DNA of 64,000 nt from Moniliella sp. 'wahieum' (lineage: Eukaryota; Basidiomycota; Moniliellomycetes; Moniliellales; Moniliellaceae): contig RSEE01000093.1 of assembly GCA_003971905.1 (NCBI GenBank), forward strand, positions 186,001 to 250,000, in the 5' to 3' direction. Every line of letters starts with the position of its first letter. Position 1 is the first letter of the stretch. The position numbers were made by a program, and so were the translations under genes. This document shows positions 1-10,219 of this stretch, one piece after another. The notes below the pieces were generated by a model that saw nothing but the letters and a program-made list of their open reading frames with translations, searched no databases and was not told the DNA's origin.

Positions 1-588
1 AGTTGCTTGGCGGGGCCCATGTGGGCAAGATCATCCTGAGCCTCGGCCAAGAGCGCCTGCAGTTGCCGCACCTGCTCTGGGAGCGCAGTCAGCTTGTCCA
101 GCACGGCAGCCGTCTGGACAAAGTTGCGGTGCACCTGGGACACCTCGGCAATCAACTTGAATGACTCGTGCTCTTTGGCCGGCTGCTTTCCTGACGGGTG
201 GTCTGACATGCCGTCGATCTGGACAAAGGCCTCGCGGATGAGCGCAGTGTTGGCGGGTGCCCTGGAGCTTAATCAGTCCTTCGCGCGTCGCTTCCAGTTG
301 CTCCTTGGCGCCGCTTTTGAGCTTGGCTTCGAGCATAGCCTGCTCTTTCTCCAGCTTGCGCCGCAGCACAGCGATTTTGGCCAGGTCATCAGGCGATTTG
401 AGATGCTCGGACGCAAAGGAGCTTACCGCGCCGCCGGGCAGCGGCAGCGGGCCATTGCTAGTGCCTTTGCCATTGGCCTCGCGGGCGGGCAGCCGGTCGG
501 GCTGCACTCCGGCCGCAGCGGCAGCGGCCTTGACGCGCTGGCGCGATGGCAATGGGGGGGCTCGTGGTGGCGGCTGGAATTCGCTCAT
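1..588 (-). CDS. SEC6: Exocyst subunit Sec6, N-terminal part (runs off the window start)
   Basis: Sec6 is a subunit of the exocyst, the complex that tethers secretory vesicles to the plasma membrane. The visible part is a disordered Pro/Ala-rich leader followed by the coiled-coil start of the family: a charged helix around LAKIAVLRRKLEKEQAMLEAK, then KSGAKEQLEATREGLIKL, then ALIREAFVQIDGMSDH and VSQVHRNFVQTAAVLDKL. These match the known Sec6 pattern of a helix, a basic-acidic repeat and a 'VHRNFxxT' helix. The ATG at 588 (MSEFQPPP) is chosen as the likely start. An in-frame ATG at 750 would add 54 residues of low-complexity sequence. One frameshift lies near 245-255: the family sequence continues in another frame, consistent with one missing base. 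The gene is cut by the window edge. Confidence 0.75.
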
Positions 589-750
589 GGCGGGCAGACG
601 ACCAAGTGGGGGTGGTGCGATGAAGGCGCTGGGCCCAAGCATGCCGCTGCCCGTCGCCGCCTCCGCCCTCGGCCTCGACGCCCCACCCCACACGTCACGC
701 GGGAAATGTTCAATTTCGCTCTGCTCTGAAAGATTGCGCATCGAATGCAA

Positions 751-1193
751 CCAATCCCCACGGCCAGTTAGATGATCTTTTCTGCCATGCGATGCTCCGC
801 CATTGGGTTATCGACGCTGCCTACACCGAAGCGGGGAAGGACGATCCTTGCCTACGATCCCACCCTCTTTGCCCACGGATCCGAGCATCTATTTTTCAAA
901 ACGTGGTTAGGGCAGGAAACACGGGCGCACATCTCCATATTTGAGAGTTCTCTTACGTTTGTATATCAGTCCCTTTTTTCAGCGAGTGTTGGGCCAGTGA
1001 GGAAGAGGCGGCAAAACAAACTATACAAGGATCGTTAATACACAGAAGGAGGAGATGCATTATGCAGACACAAAAGCGGGGAGGGTATAGCGTCATAGTA
1101 ATGCGCAAACAAAGGATGCGAGATTAGGATACGGAGTAGGATAGGCCTCTTCTAATAGTGCTTCTCGTCGAAAAAGGGCGACAAAACAAAGAT
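751..1193. other. Intergenic, SEC6 to IML2-like gene
   Basis: This is the 443-bp space between two minus-strand genes. It should hold the SEC6 promoter and the 3' end of the IML2-like transcript. No gene, repeat or recognisable site was seen. Confidence 0.5.
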
Positions 1194-4097
1194 TCACGCG
1201 ACTTGGTGGGAAGCTGGGAGCATGCTCAGAGCCCCATTGGTCCGGAGCAGGCACATGTTCTGCATGGCATATTTACCTTTGCGCCCACTGTCCAGCTGCT
1301 TACCCGACATGACCACATCAAACGCTTCCCGTGCCTTCTCCACCTCTCCCCGTGCGGAATACAACCGCCCGAGCTCATAGTAGGAAAAGTAGGCCAGGTA
1401 GTGGTCTTGCGACAGTTGACGGGCATGCGAGATCACCACCTTAAGACTCTCCTCCGCTGCTTGGTTGGCCTTGGCACGGAGAGGGGCGGATACAGGGGGC
1501 TCGCTGGCATGCTCCTCAGGGTAGGCCAGGTGCTTCTGCACGGTGGCATGAAGAAAGTGGGCCAGGCACAGGTCGTCCCAGTATGCCTCCGGGCCTGCCG
1601 GATACGCATCGGGACTTGGTGTGGCTTGGAGTTTGCGCAACGCAGCTTGTACCTGAGGGAGATGGGCTTGAAGCAGCGCAGAACCCGGGGCATGGGAGAT
1701 GCAGTGGTACACGTAGCTAAACTCGAGGGCTGGAAGCACCAAGTAGCCCTGGTTCTTGAGCTTGGCTGCTTTCTTCTGGACAAACTTTTCCAAGGGGATC
1801 GACTTGCCTGCAATTCGTTGCATGTGCTTTGGCGCCTCGGCCATCAGTTCCAGGGCATGAGACTGAGCCGCCCCGGGCTCAGCATCCGCCCACAACACCG
1901 ACGGTTCCCCCTTTTCACCCCACTGCTTCGATGCTTTGTAAGGGGAGACACCCTGGGCCCGGGCGATGAGCAAGTGCTGATACATGGTGGCGCCCATGCC
2001 CCACATGTAGACTGCTTTGGACCAATTGGATTCAGCCAGCAGCGTCTTGTAGCATCCCGCGGCCCCAGCCCAGTCTCCTAGGCTCATACTGCACAAGGCC
2101 ATGTCCCAAATACAGATGTGGCGGATCTGACGGTACTCCGATTGGACGTCGCGGGCGCGCGAGCGAATTGGGTGATGGCAGCCTCGGGCTCGACTTGGGT
2201 ACTGTGCAGACGACCGGAAAAGTAGAGGATAAAGACGCCCTTGGGGTAGCGCTTGAGATGGTAGTTAAGAATGTGGCTTGCCGTGTCCACGTCCACGCCT
2301 TGGACCGGCATAAACGTCGCAATGACCAAGTGGTACAGCAAAATGCTCATGTCCACCAACGGACGCCGGATGCCCTCTTTTCCAGCGGAACAGCGGGGGT
2401 GGCTACGCCCTTGCTCCAGCCACCGGGCTCCATGAGGATGCGCAACCCTTCTGAACAAGAGCCAGTATAGCCAAAGCAGGTCATCAGAGTCAAGACCTTA
2501 CTGGGAAGGAGGCCGAGACACATATTGATCAAGCCCGTTCCGAGTGCAACCCCCGACCGGAAGTCCTCGTCAATCTCAGCTTGAACCGAGGTGTTGCCCT
2601 TGCCCACTTCCTCGTCCACCCAGGCAAGGTATTTGGCCAAAGAGCGGTAGATACCGTAAGCGTTCCGCATACTCAGGGCCTCTGACACAAACCCCAGTAC
2701 ATCCCCAGATGCAAGGATGCCCATGACAGCTTTGAGAAAGGTGCTTTCAGCATAAACCAACTCCGCATGGCGTTGGACCATCGTCATGCTGTGCATGCTT
2801 GCCGGTGACATGCCTGATCCGCGCACGAACCGACCTAGGCTGGAGATAGTGCTGGAAGGTTTACGAAGGAGCGAGGCGATATGCATCGCGTCTTTCGGAA
2901 TGACGAAGCGGCAAGGAGATCGTCGTGATCGAAGGTCTGAGCAAAGACAAAAGGGAGCCTTTTGTTAATTCTGATCAAAACATCCACCCTTACGCCTTAT
3001 AGGGAAGAGAACTCACCATAAATGCCTTAAAAACTTGGATCAGGGCCGCGCCCAGAGCATAGTATAGACGGGAATCCTTGGTCTTCATCAGTTCCTCGGC
3101 AGCGAGCATGTCCGAGTTGAGGAACTTGTGCACCGCCAATCTGGCCACTTCCACATCTTGCCGCAGTTCGGCGTCGGACTGTGTCACATCCTGCGTACTC
3201 AATCTCGTTGTCGCTGCCGCCTTGGCAGCCACATACTTCATGCGCAACTTGGCGTCTGGCTTGTCCGAAGCGGTCGACGCTGGATCCGTGGAAATCGAGG
3301 GTTGTACAGCACTCGTGTTGTTTTTGGTGCCCGAGCTTGCGGTTGTCAATGCAAGGTCACGGCCTTTCGCGCCAGATGGATGGCCCTGTGAGCGAGCCAG
3401 GAGCGGATGAAGCAAGGGGCTGCTCTGTGGATCAGATACAGAGACCTCGCTTTGGGCATCTTGAAAGTCATCGCTGCTCTCGTTCTCCGAGTCATAGCCC
3501 GGGTCCGAAAGGGCAGGTGCACGTAACGGCCCCGTGGGGGAGGGCGGAGAGCGAATCAGGTCGCTGGGGATAGGTCGTGTTGGCGCAACCTTGTGGTTCT
3601 GTAGCTTTGTGCCAGGCAACGTCGACCAGGGCTGGGAAAAGCGCGGAGGGGGGGAAGCTGGCTCGATCCAGGCATCGGGGAGCGTCCGAGCTGAGTGAGA
3701 GTCGGTGGTGCTGTCGTGGCGAGGACGCTGATGGGACTGGTGTGGGGGGGGAGCGCCGGATGCGGCGGCCGGACAACGACCGGCTGGTCGAGTCGAGGAT
3801 GGCGCGGGGCATCGACATGCGCGTAAAATCGGGTGCGCTTCCGCGGCGAGCATCGGAGCCAAGGGTGGGTGCGTTGGGGGTGGCGCTGCGCAGGGATCGC
3901 AGCAGACCGCCCACCCGGCTGCCGCGGCGCGGCACATCGGGAGCGTAGGACTCAGGGGGGTCGTTGAGGGCGTCATCGCTACTGAGGCCGAGGTCGGTTG
4001 TGGATGTGAGGGTGGCGCTGGGGCCGGTGCGCTTGAGCGAGAGGAGAGCGGAGCTCGAAGACTCGCGGCGACGGCGTGGAGAAGCCAAGACGGGCAT
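1194..4097 (-). CDS. IML2: IML2/TTC39 family TPR-like protein
   Basis: The protein belongs to the IML2/TTC39 family (DUF3808). In yeast Iml2 is linked to inclusion-body clearance and lipid droplets. The N-terminal ~150 residues are Ser/Arg-rich and disordered, starting MPVLASPRRRR at 4097. The family core follows: LIQVFKAFM, then TFDHDDLLAAS after the intron, then RHAELVYAESTFLKA, GLINMCLGLLPSKV, HLKRYPKGVFILYFSGR, YRQIRHICIWDMALCSM and YYELGRLYSARGEVEKA. A clear 80-nt intron (2937-3016, GTGAGT...GCTCAG) separates two core exons. At least four frameshifts interrupt the locus, near 2163, 2379, 2890 and 3680. Two fall in A runs, where one extra A restores the family sequence. I read these as sequence errors rather than decay, because the residues stay conserved on both sides. 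Confidence 0.75.
2937..3016 (-). other. Spliceosomal intron in the IML2-like gene
   Basis: Read on the minus strand it begins GTGAGT directly after codon ATG (F-M) and ends TTTGCTCAG before ACCTTCGATC. The length of 80 nt is typical of basidiomycetes. The reading frame continues into the conserved TFDHDDL segment. Confidence 0.8.
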
Positions 4098-5407
4098 GGT
4101 ATGCGGGGCAGGAATGGGGACGGAGGGGACGGTGGGGACGGTGGTGGCGGGAGGGCTGGCAGCGGCCCAGGGAGAAGATGGCTGGGGGGGCTGGCTGCTT
4201 ACGCGAGCGGCGCGGGGTTAGCGCTTAGTGCAGGTGTCGTATCGCAAAACACACACCTCGTGCCGGCGCAACAGCACAACGGGGTTAGGCCGATGGTCGG
4301 TGATCGATTCTCGGTGATCGATTGCCGCTCTGGCTCCAAGATCGATGCGAGCGGTTAGTCATCGATCGTCGCATCCCTCCGTATCCGCGTCCCACCGCTG
4401 GGAGCGCAGCCCCACAAAAGCCCCACCACACTGCCTGGTTGCCCGGGGGGTTCCCCCGCAGTCTACGTCACGGCTGTCACCGGTCACCCATCCCTCCCGC
4501 CATTCGCCTCGTTGCAATCGGACGTAACGCGTAACGCGTAACGCGTAATGCGTAGCGTAACCTGACGTAACCGCGTACTCTGACCTAGTAATATGTAATC
4601 CACGTGGATACGAACATGAGCGTGGCAGACAATCTGTGAACGATGAAAGTTCAAGTTGGACGCTGAGCAACCCCCATCTCCATCCAACCATTAACGTCAT
4701 TAACCACAGACTCTTTTCCGTAAGGCTCCTCCAGCCCTTAACCATATAAAAAACTGGTTGGCAGTCTTGGTGTCTTTAGAGTACTCGCATATGGTCCTGG
4801 ACGGGGGACAGACGGCTTTTGAGAGCGTTCGTGTGGTGGGTAGCCTCGTCACACTCCGCGTGCTCTCCACTAGTCGAAAACCAGCTTCTTTTTTGTCCGC
4901 AGGCGTCGCACAACTCTCAGCAGCCACGCCCACTGTATGGCCAATTCACCTCCCACTCGTTTGTCAGCACAGGAGAGGGTCATTGGCCATTGCCTTGGTC
5001 GGCTCGACGCAGGTGCATCGAATAGCCAATCTGGGACAACAGGGGACTACACTTGTACCCAATGAGCCACGCTGCGCGTTGTAGATAGAAAAGCAGGACA
5101 AAAAAAGGTATGCATCAAGGGCCCATGAGAATAGAGAGCGAGAACAAAGAGCAACAGGCAATATGCGGAACAAAGTACAAAGGATAGAAGGGGGACGTGG
5201 GCGGGCTGCTGGGCAAGCCGCGGTACGCTAGAACGACAGAACAAAAGGCAAGGAGAGTGCAAGTTGGCCGCAAAGGTCCACCCGATCCAGTCCCTAAGCC
5301 CCAGAGAGGGGGGGGGGGGCGTAGAAGGAAAGAGATGGGTGCAATGGAAGAAAAGACAAACGACAGAGACCGTGGCCGTGATGAGAAGCAAGATGGGGCG
5401 GCTCGAC
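4098..5407. other. Intergenic region with TAACGCG and TGATCGA heptad repeats
   Basis: This is the putative promoter of the IML2-like gene plus the 3' flank of the WW-domain gene. TAACGCG is repeated three times in tandem at 4525-4545, with decayed copies up to about 4576. TGATCGA occurs twice exactly 14 bp apart, at 4301 and 4315. A run of 12 G lies at about 5308-5319. No conserved protein is visible on either strand. Confidence 0.55.
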
Positions 5408-6505
5408 TCATACCAACAGCGCCCCGAGCACCAGACCACCCACCACACCCGTCACGATTGGCAACGCTGCTCGTTGCTGCTGGAATTCCCGGCCGGGAGG
5501 CAAGCCGGTCGCGTCAAAGTTGGGGGTACGGATGCACTTGAGCTGTGGGTCGACGAGCAGCGTGGCACATGGATCCTGCATCGGCACGTCGCCTCCAATC
5601 GCCGGTCGGGGCGGAAGCACGACTACATCCCGCCCATCAATGTCTTCTTGCACAAACTGCGCCACGCCCGTTTCGCGACTGATGGTGAATGCGCGGGCGA
5701 GGCGAGCATGGGCATCGGCAAAGACATCGCTGCGCTTTTTCTTGGCTTGTCTCCGCTCTTGCCGCTCGGCATGCGTGCTCTTGGTCATGCCGTCTTTCAG
5801 GCGTCGTCCCATCTTCTTGAACCCACCTACGGGCTTTCCATCGACCAGCGACACAGGCGGCTCGGGTTCGGAAAGTTGCGCCTGCGCCTGTAGCACCCGC
5901 TCGGGCGGAGCTGAAAGCTCGACGCCCACGCCCAGTTGGCGTAGGCGGAACAGCTTGTTCTCCCACTCCACACACGCCCGTTCCGGGGCAGAAAGCGAGG
6001 CCAAGTACCGCTCCTCAAACAGCGGGTGGTTCCACGTACTTTGTCCGGCTCCCTTGTTGGCTTGGGTATCGACGTAGTACCACCTCGAATGGTCAGGCGA
6101 GAATTCGGCGACCCAGCCCGGCGGCAAGGCACGCTCTTGGCCCAGAGAAGAATCCAACACGGGCACGGAGCTGCTGGCGGGTCGAGGTCGGGCCGTGATG
6201 GTGTGCGCGCGAGTGGGGCCGGCGCTGGGCTGGGAGGGGGAGGAGGGTCCGGCGTGGGATAAGGGTCGGCGCGGACGCGGGGCGGCTACCGAGTCGCCAT
6301 AGGAAGGGGGCGCCTCGTCCCCGGCGGGAGGTGGTGCTAGGGGGGGGGGGAGGTCAGGTGGGGCGGCGGGACCGCCGGGGGCATCGAGCGGTGGCGGGCG
6401 TTCGTCGGCGGGGGTGGAGGCGGAGGTGGAGGCAGAGGCAGAGGCAGAGGTGGGGGCGGAGGTGGGGGCAAGGAGCGGCGGAGGCGGGGCAAGAGACAGG
6501 GCCAT
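5408..6505 (-). CDS. WW-domain protein with C-terminal membrane anchor
   Basis: A single intact reading frame of 365 residues. The first ~125 residues are Pro/Ala/Ser-rich and disordered, with a PPSYGDS motif (PPxY-like, the kind of sequence WW domains bind). A WW domain lies at about residues 128-162: LPPGW at its start, the aromatic pair WYYVDTQ, then STWNHPL with the second conserved Trp and Pro. A basic stretch follows (KKMGRRLKDGMTK, ERRQAKKKRSDVF). The last ~18 residues, LPIVTGVVGGLVLGALLV, form a hydrophobic glycine-rich helix ending exactly at the stop, as in tail-anchored proteins. The role is unknown. It may recruit PPxY proteins or itself to a membrane. It is one of the few long genes here with no frameshift. 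Confidence 0.75.
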   Translation of the reverse strand: MALSLAPPPPLLAPTSAPTSASASASTSASTPADERPPPLDAPGGPAAPPDLPPPLAPPPAGDEAPPSYGDSVAAPRPRRPLSHAGPSSPSQPSAGPTRAHTITARPRPASSSVPVLDSSLGQERALPPGWVAEFSPDHSRWYYVDTQANKGAGQSTWNHPLFEERYLASLSAPERACVEWENKLFRLRQLGVGVELSAPPERVLQAQAQLSEPEPPVSLVDGKPVGGFKKMGRRLKDGMTKSTHAERQERRQAKKKRSDVFADAHARLARAFTISRETGVAQFVQEDIDGRDVVVLPPRPAIGGDVPMQDPCATLLVDPQLKCIRTPNFDATGLPPGREFQQQRAALPIVTGVVGGLVLGALLV

Positions 6506-7203
6506 GGTGGTGGGTGGGAGGGGCGAGAGGCAATGTGACCGGTGACGGGTGAAGGGGAAGGGAAAGGGTTAGCGCTGCGAGCAGGTGGAGGCGGCTGGGT
6601 CGTTGGGGCGACGACAGATGCTCGCTCGCGGAGAGCAGTGGCGAGTGGAGGGACAGGCGAGGCACGCGCCCGCAGTGGCAATGTCCAACGCGAGCAGATA
6701 GGATGGTCGGGTGTGGCTGGCGTGTGGCTGGCGGTGGCCTGCGGGGCCAGTCGGGCGCCTGGCCTGTCTGGCCTGCACCACTCGGACCGAGCACCGCACG
6801 TGCTCAGTTTGCAGTATTTCTTACTGAGTACGCCTTGGCCCGAACAGTGCCTGCTGCGCCTCAGCGCACGCCTCCCCCATCATGCATCACCCACCCCGCC
6901 CACGTGGAGCCCAGGCGCGTCTGACCACGCCACACTGCCCTGCCCTGCCATCAGCTACCGCCATCTTGAACATTGCACATCATGCATCATTGCACCGCCC
7001 GATGAAATAACCCTAACCCCACTCTGGTCAAATCAGCTCAAAATGTGCCGCAGCCGGAGCACGCAGCCAGTCGGGGTGCCCGAGGGTTCGGTTGCTGTAA
7101 CCCTACCCGCCCTCCGCCTGGCGCTGCTGTTTGGACCCGGGCCTGTCCGCCGCGTCGACGCTGGCCGGCTCATCTCCTCACCAGCACAAGCAAGCAAGTC
7201 GAG
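6506..7203. promoter_or_regulatory. Divergent promoter region of the WW gene and RPL35
   Basis: The 698 bp between divergently transcribed start codons. It holds AACCCTAACC at 7009-7018 and a related TAACCCTACC at 7098-7107 upstream of RPL35. It also holds a GGGTTAGCGCT word near 6566-6576 that recurs near 4215. The AACCCTAA word resembles the Tbf1/telomere-box element known from ribosomal-protein promoters of many fungi; the functional role here is inferred. Confidence 0.5.
7009..7018 (+). promoter_or_regulatory. AACCCTAACC box upstream of RPL35
   Basis: The word lies 186-195 bp before the RPL35 start codon. The identical 10-mer is found 192-201 bp before RPL29. The conserved spacing supports a shared ribosomal-protein promoter element, possibly a Tbf1-type site. 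Confidence 0.5.
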
Positions 7204-7658
7204 ATGGTACGTGTGCTTGGCCTTGCATCTTGCCGTTGTCCGCCGCGGCTACTGACCCCTCGCGTCTGTGTTTTGCTGCGTTCCGCCAGGCCAAGATCAC
7301 AGCAAAAGAGCTTCAGGCCAAGTCCAAGGCTGAGCTGACGACGCAGCTGGAGGAGCTCAAGGCGGAACTGCTTTCGCTCCGGGTTGCCAAGGTCGCCGGT
7401 GGCTCCTCCTCGCGCATCGCCAAGATCAACAGCACGCGCAAGGACATTGCGCGTGTGCACACGGTCATGCACGCCAAGCAGCGCGCCAACTTGCGCGAGT
7501 ACTACAAGAACGCCAAGTACCTCCCGCTCGACCTGCGCGCCAAGAAGACGCGCGCCCTGCGCCGTGCACTGGCCCCCGAGGAGAAGAAGGCGACGACGGT
7601 GCGGGCGCAGAAGAAGGCGCATGGCTACCGCAAGGTGACCTACGTTCTCAAGGCCTAA
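7204..7658 (+). CDS. RPL35: 60S ribosomal protein L35 (uL29)
   Basis: uL29 of the large ribosomal subunit, located near the polypeptide exit tunnel. The protein is 123 residues, close to the 120 of yeast. Exon 1 is only the start codon (7204-7206), followed by an 83-nt intron (7207-7289, GTACGT...CGCCAG). Exon 2 then runs to the stop at 7656-7658. The frame reads M-AKITAKELQAKSKAEL, then the family signature DLRAKKTRALRRAL, and ends with GYRKVTYVLKA. An intron directly after the ATG is common in fungal ribosomal-protein genes. It is transcribed away from the WW-domain gene and has an AACCCTAACC box about 190 bp upstream. Confidence 0.97.
7207..7289 (+). other. Spliceosomal intron of RPL35
   Basis: Donor GTACGT directly after the ATG and acceptor TTCCGCCAG before GCC AAG ATC. 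It contains a CTACTGACC branch-like sequence. Length 83 nt. Confidence 0.9.
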
Positions 7659-8147
7659 GCCGCAAGGGTTGAATGGGACTATGCAGCTCTCCTATCCCTG
7701 CCCTCGCTCGTTTGGGGGCGCCTCCTCGCCCTGCCCCCTCTCTCTCCCCATCCCCCACCTTCCGCCCCTTAACCTCTTCTTCCTCTTTCCTCCCATGCAA
7801 TACAAAAAGGTGTCCTCTGGATGCCGTCTTTGACCGAGTTGGGTCTCTATGTTCTGTGGGAAAGGGCGCATGCGAAGCGTGAGCAAGGGCCGCAGCCTGG
7901 AACGGGTTACTAAAAGGGACACGCCACTGGTGAGCCGACTACCAAACGCCCAATAGAATGCGACCCTCACTGCAGGGGCAAGAGCAAGTACAAGTACAAG
8001 TACAACGTGAGGCAAGGGGTCATGGATCGTAGAACCGCGAGCAGGGAGGGAGGGGAGGGGATCAATGGCAAAGGATGACGCCGTGGGGGGCAGGACGAGA
8101 CGAGACGAGACGAGACGAGACGAAACGAAACGAGACGAAACGAGACG
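7659..8147. other. Convergent 3' regions of RPL35 and the RhoGEF gene, with a pentanucleotide microsatellite
   Basis: No gene was seen. The RPL35 side is a C/T-rich 3' UTR. A GACGA-type pentanucleotide repeat (about ten units, some as GAAACGA variants) fills 8094-8147 and ends exactly at the stop codon of the RhoGEF on the other strand. Confidence 0.6.
8094..8147. repeat. (GACGA)n microsatellite
   Basis: About ten tandem pentamers, GACGA with two AACGA variants, immediately 3' of the RhoGEF stop codon at 8148-8150. It would lie in that gene's 3' UTR. Confidence 0.85.
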
Positions 8148-10219
8148 CTAGGAGCACACGGGCACGGGTACCGCCGCATTGCACAGATTGGCAACGCGGG
8201 TGCAGAGCGTCAGGGCATCTGCCAGCAGGGGAGCATGCGAGTCTGGTGCAGTGGGCACGAGGGCATGCAGCTGCTTGAGAAGGAAGTAGCGTGGCAGGCA
8301 CTGGGTTGGCATGATGGCCACATCGAGCGGAGCCAATTTGCCCTTGGGCGGGTGGGAGCGGGAAAGCGAAGGGAAGAGGAGCTGGTGGACGAGGGTGCAC
8401 GAACGCCGCGCAGCGCATGCAGCAGCGGGGGCGCAGCGCAGGTCCATTGCACCAACGCCGTTTCCAGCAGCGGCACGACCGAGGCAAACGCATGCGCGAC
8501 CCCGGCGGGAGTGGGTGTCGACTCGAGGTGACGCAGCAGCGTGTGGCTCAAGGTGATCAAGGGTGGCAGGTGGGTCCGCAGACCGTCGCTTGCTCGTGGC
8601 CAGCTGGCAGAGTTGGCCAGGTGGAGAAGGGTGGATAGGTGGGCGGCGTAACTGCGTTCGCTCTGGATCAATTCCCGGATCACTGGGGTATATCAGAATC
8701 GAGACTCAATTAATCAGCCACAAACGGAACGGGACGAACGAGGCGCTCATCGCAACGAAACCACGTACAGAAAAGGACCTTGACCTGTTGTGCCTCCAGC
8801 ACTTCGGATGCCTGTCGAGGCCGACCGGGGGGGCTGACTCTGAGCAGCTCTGAGCGCGGCTCAACCGTAGCGTTTCGGCTTCAGAGGAAGTTGAAGTCAG
8901 ATTAAGGGAAAGTGTGCTCAGCTGGGCCGAAATGGAGGATCGGAGATGGACATGAGCCTCGATCGCACGAAGAAATTGGAGGTCGTCGGCAATGTGAAAA
9001 GGGAACGCAGACGGTGGTGGGAGAGGGCGTTCAGGAATCTGGAGGGGATTGGTCAAGGAAGGATCCCTAGCGGTTGTTAGAGAATCAAAATACTCTGCAC
9101 CCGAGACAATCCATTCCGCCGAGAAGACCGAGGTGTCGGCGGTGGCTCTGCCTCACTCGCGCTCGAATCGTCGGGGGAGCGGAGGGGGCTGTCGGGGAGG
9201 GAAGAACGACGTGAGCGCGGCTTAGACGCAGCAGAGCTCAATCCTTGCCACGCCTGGTCATTGACCCCCGAACGAGCTCTCAGTTTCAGCCCCCAAAGAT
9301 CGATCCCGGACGTGAGAGAAAGGGACGAGGAACTACTTGTTCGTCCTGACCTTACTTGTACCACCACCGCTTCTTCCGATTTCTCCTTTTCTACTGAAGC
9401 GGGAGACATGGTCAAGGTACGGAGAAGCGAGCAGGAGGTCAGAAGGGATGGCCTTCGCTTGCGCAAGGGCATTGGCGTGGACGAGGTAGTGTCTGCCAAG
9501 GGTCGAGCCTCCACCTTGAGTTGGGAGAGTTCTGGGAGCGCAGGAGATGGGCGAGCGACCTGGCAGGCCGGAAGAGAGCGGACGACCTCCGTCGATGACA
9601 TGGAGGAAGAGGAGGGGAAGGCTAGCGAATACAGCCCTAGAACGTTGGTCGTACACGGCAATTCGGGGGAGGAAAGATGGTGAGTGGTTCAAGTGGATGA
9701 ATGGGTACGAGAGAAGGAGTGCGGCTGAGAGGTGTGCGGTTGGTAGACGGCGGGGAATATAGGGGAGCGCCCGCCCAGAGGCTGGCGGGGGTGCTTCTGC
9801 CTCGCATCAACACGGATGGACGGGGTCTGAGCTTGATGGGGTTGGAGGTGGGGTCGAGCTCGGGCTCCGGACTGGCCGGTGGGGTGGTGGCGGCGGTGCG
9901 AGCGGAGACGGCAGGAGATGCGGTGGATGAGGAGGGCGAGTGCGGATGGGACAACGCATGATGAGAGTCGGACAAACGACGGCGATGGGGGACGGAGGAT
10001 TGGGGTCCAACAGTCAGCGCGCCGACGCCCTCGAACTGGTCCAGCATGGAGTAGGTGGTGTGGTGGTGGTGGAAGCGGTGGTGGCGGGGAGAAGGACATG
10101 CACGCGGCTTCTACGGCGGCAACTGCCAGCAGCAGCGTGCAAAGCTGGGTGCCCACGAGCAGGATCAGCAGCGTGGGTGCACGGACCGTCACGCGTCCAC
10201 GCGTGCTTCTGGTCCCCAT
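8148..10219 (-). CDS. RhoGEF with a terminal DH domain and possible N-terminal membrane anchor
   Basis: A Dbl-homology protein, expected to load GTP on a Rho-family GTPase. After the intron 8683-8768 the DH domain begins VIRELIQSERSYAAHLSTL (CR1 with the ERSY signature). It continues with GVAHAFASVVPLLETAL and, after frameshifts near 8400-8450, with MPTQCLPRYFLLKQL (the P-x-Q-x-x-x-RY-x-LL signature). It ends only ~35 residues later at 8148, so no PH domain follows. Upstream is ~400 residues of Ser/Pro-rich disordered sequence. The ATG at 10219 would give an N-terminal hydrophobic helix (LLILLVGTQLCTLLLAVAA), joined by one frameshift near 10050 to the frame beginning MLDQFEGVGAL at 10047. If the anchor is wrong, the start is 10047. 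A stop near 9087-9090 sits in a short candidate intron or is another indel. Confidence 0.6.
8683..8768 (-). other. Spliceosomal intron in the RhoGEF gene
   Basis: Minus-strand donor GTACGT and acceptor ACCCCAG, 86 nt. It joins a disordered exon to the DH domain beginning VIRELIQSERSY. Confidence 0.75.

Noticed and set aside
1158..2081. Long open frame on the plus strand opposite the IML2-like gene
   Set aside because: It mirrors conserved TTC39-family coding sequence on the minus strand and has no protein-family features; GC-rich codons leave few stops antisense.
5264..5893. Plus-strand open frames opposite the WW-domain gene
   Set aside because: Antisense shadows of the intact 365-residue frame; no domain or conserved motif.
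7009..7018. AACCCTAACC read as telomere repeat
   Set aside because: Single copies only, placed at fixed distance before ribosomal-protein genes; no tandem TTAGGG array anywhere in the window.
6542..7255. 237-codon plus-strand frame overlapping the RPL35 promoter and start
   Set aside because: It crosses the RPL35 start and intron in another frame, is low-complexity, and would abolish the ribosomal-protein 5' region.
9092..9128. A 27-34 nt intron in the RhoGEF gene removing the in-frame stop
   Set aside because: The ends (GTATTT or GTGCAG to CTAG) are possible and a CTAAC branch is present, but it is shorter than every other intron seen here. An indel is equally likely, so it was not listed.
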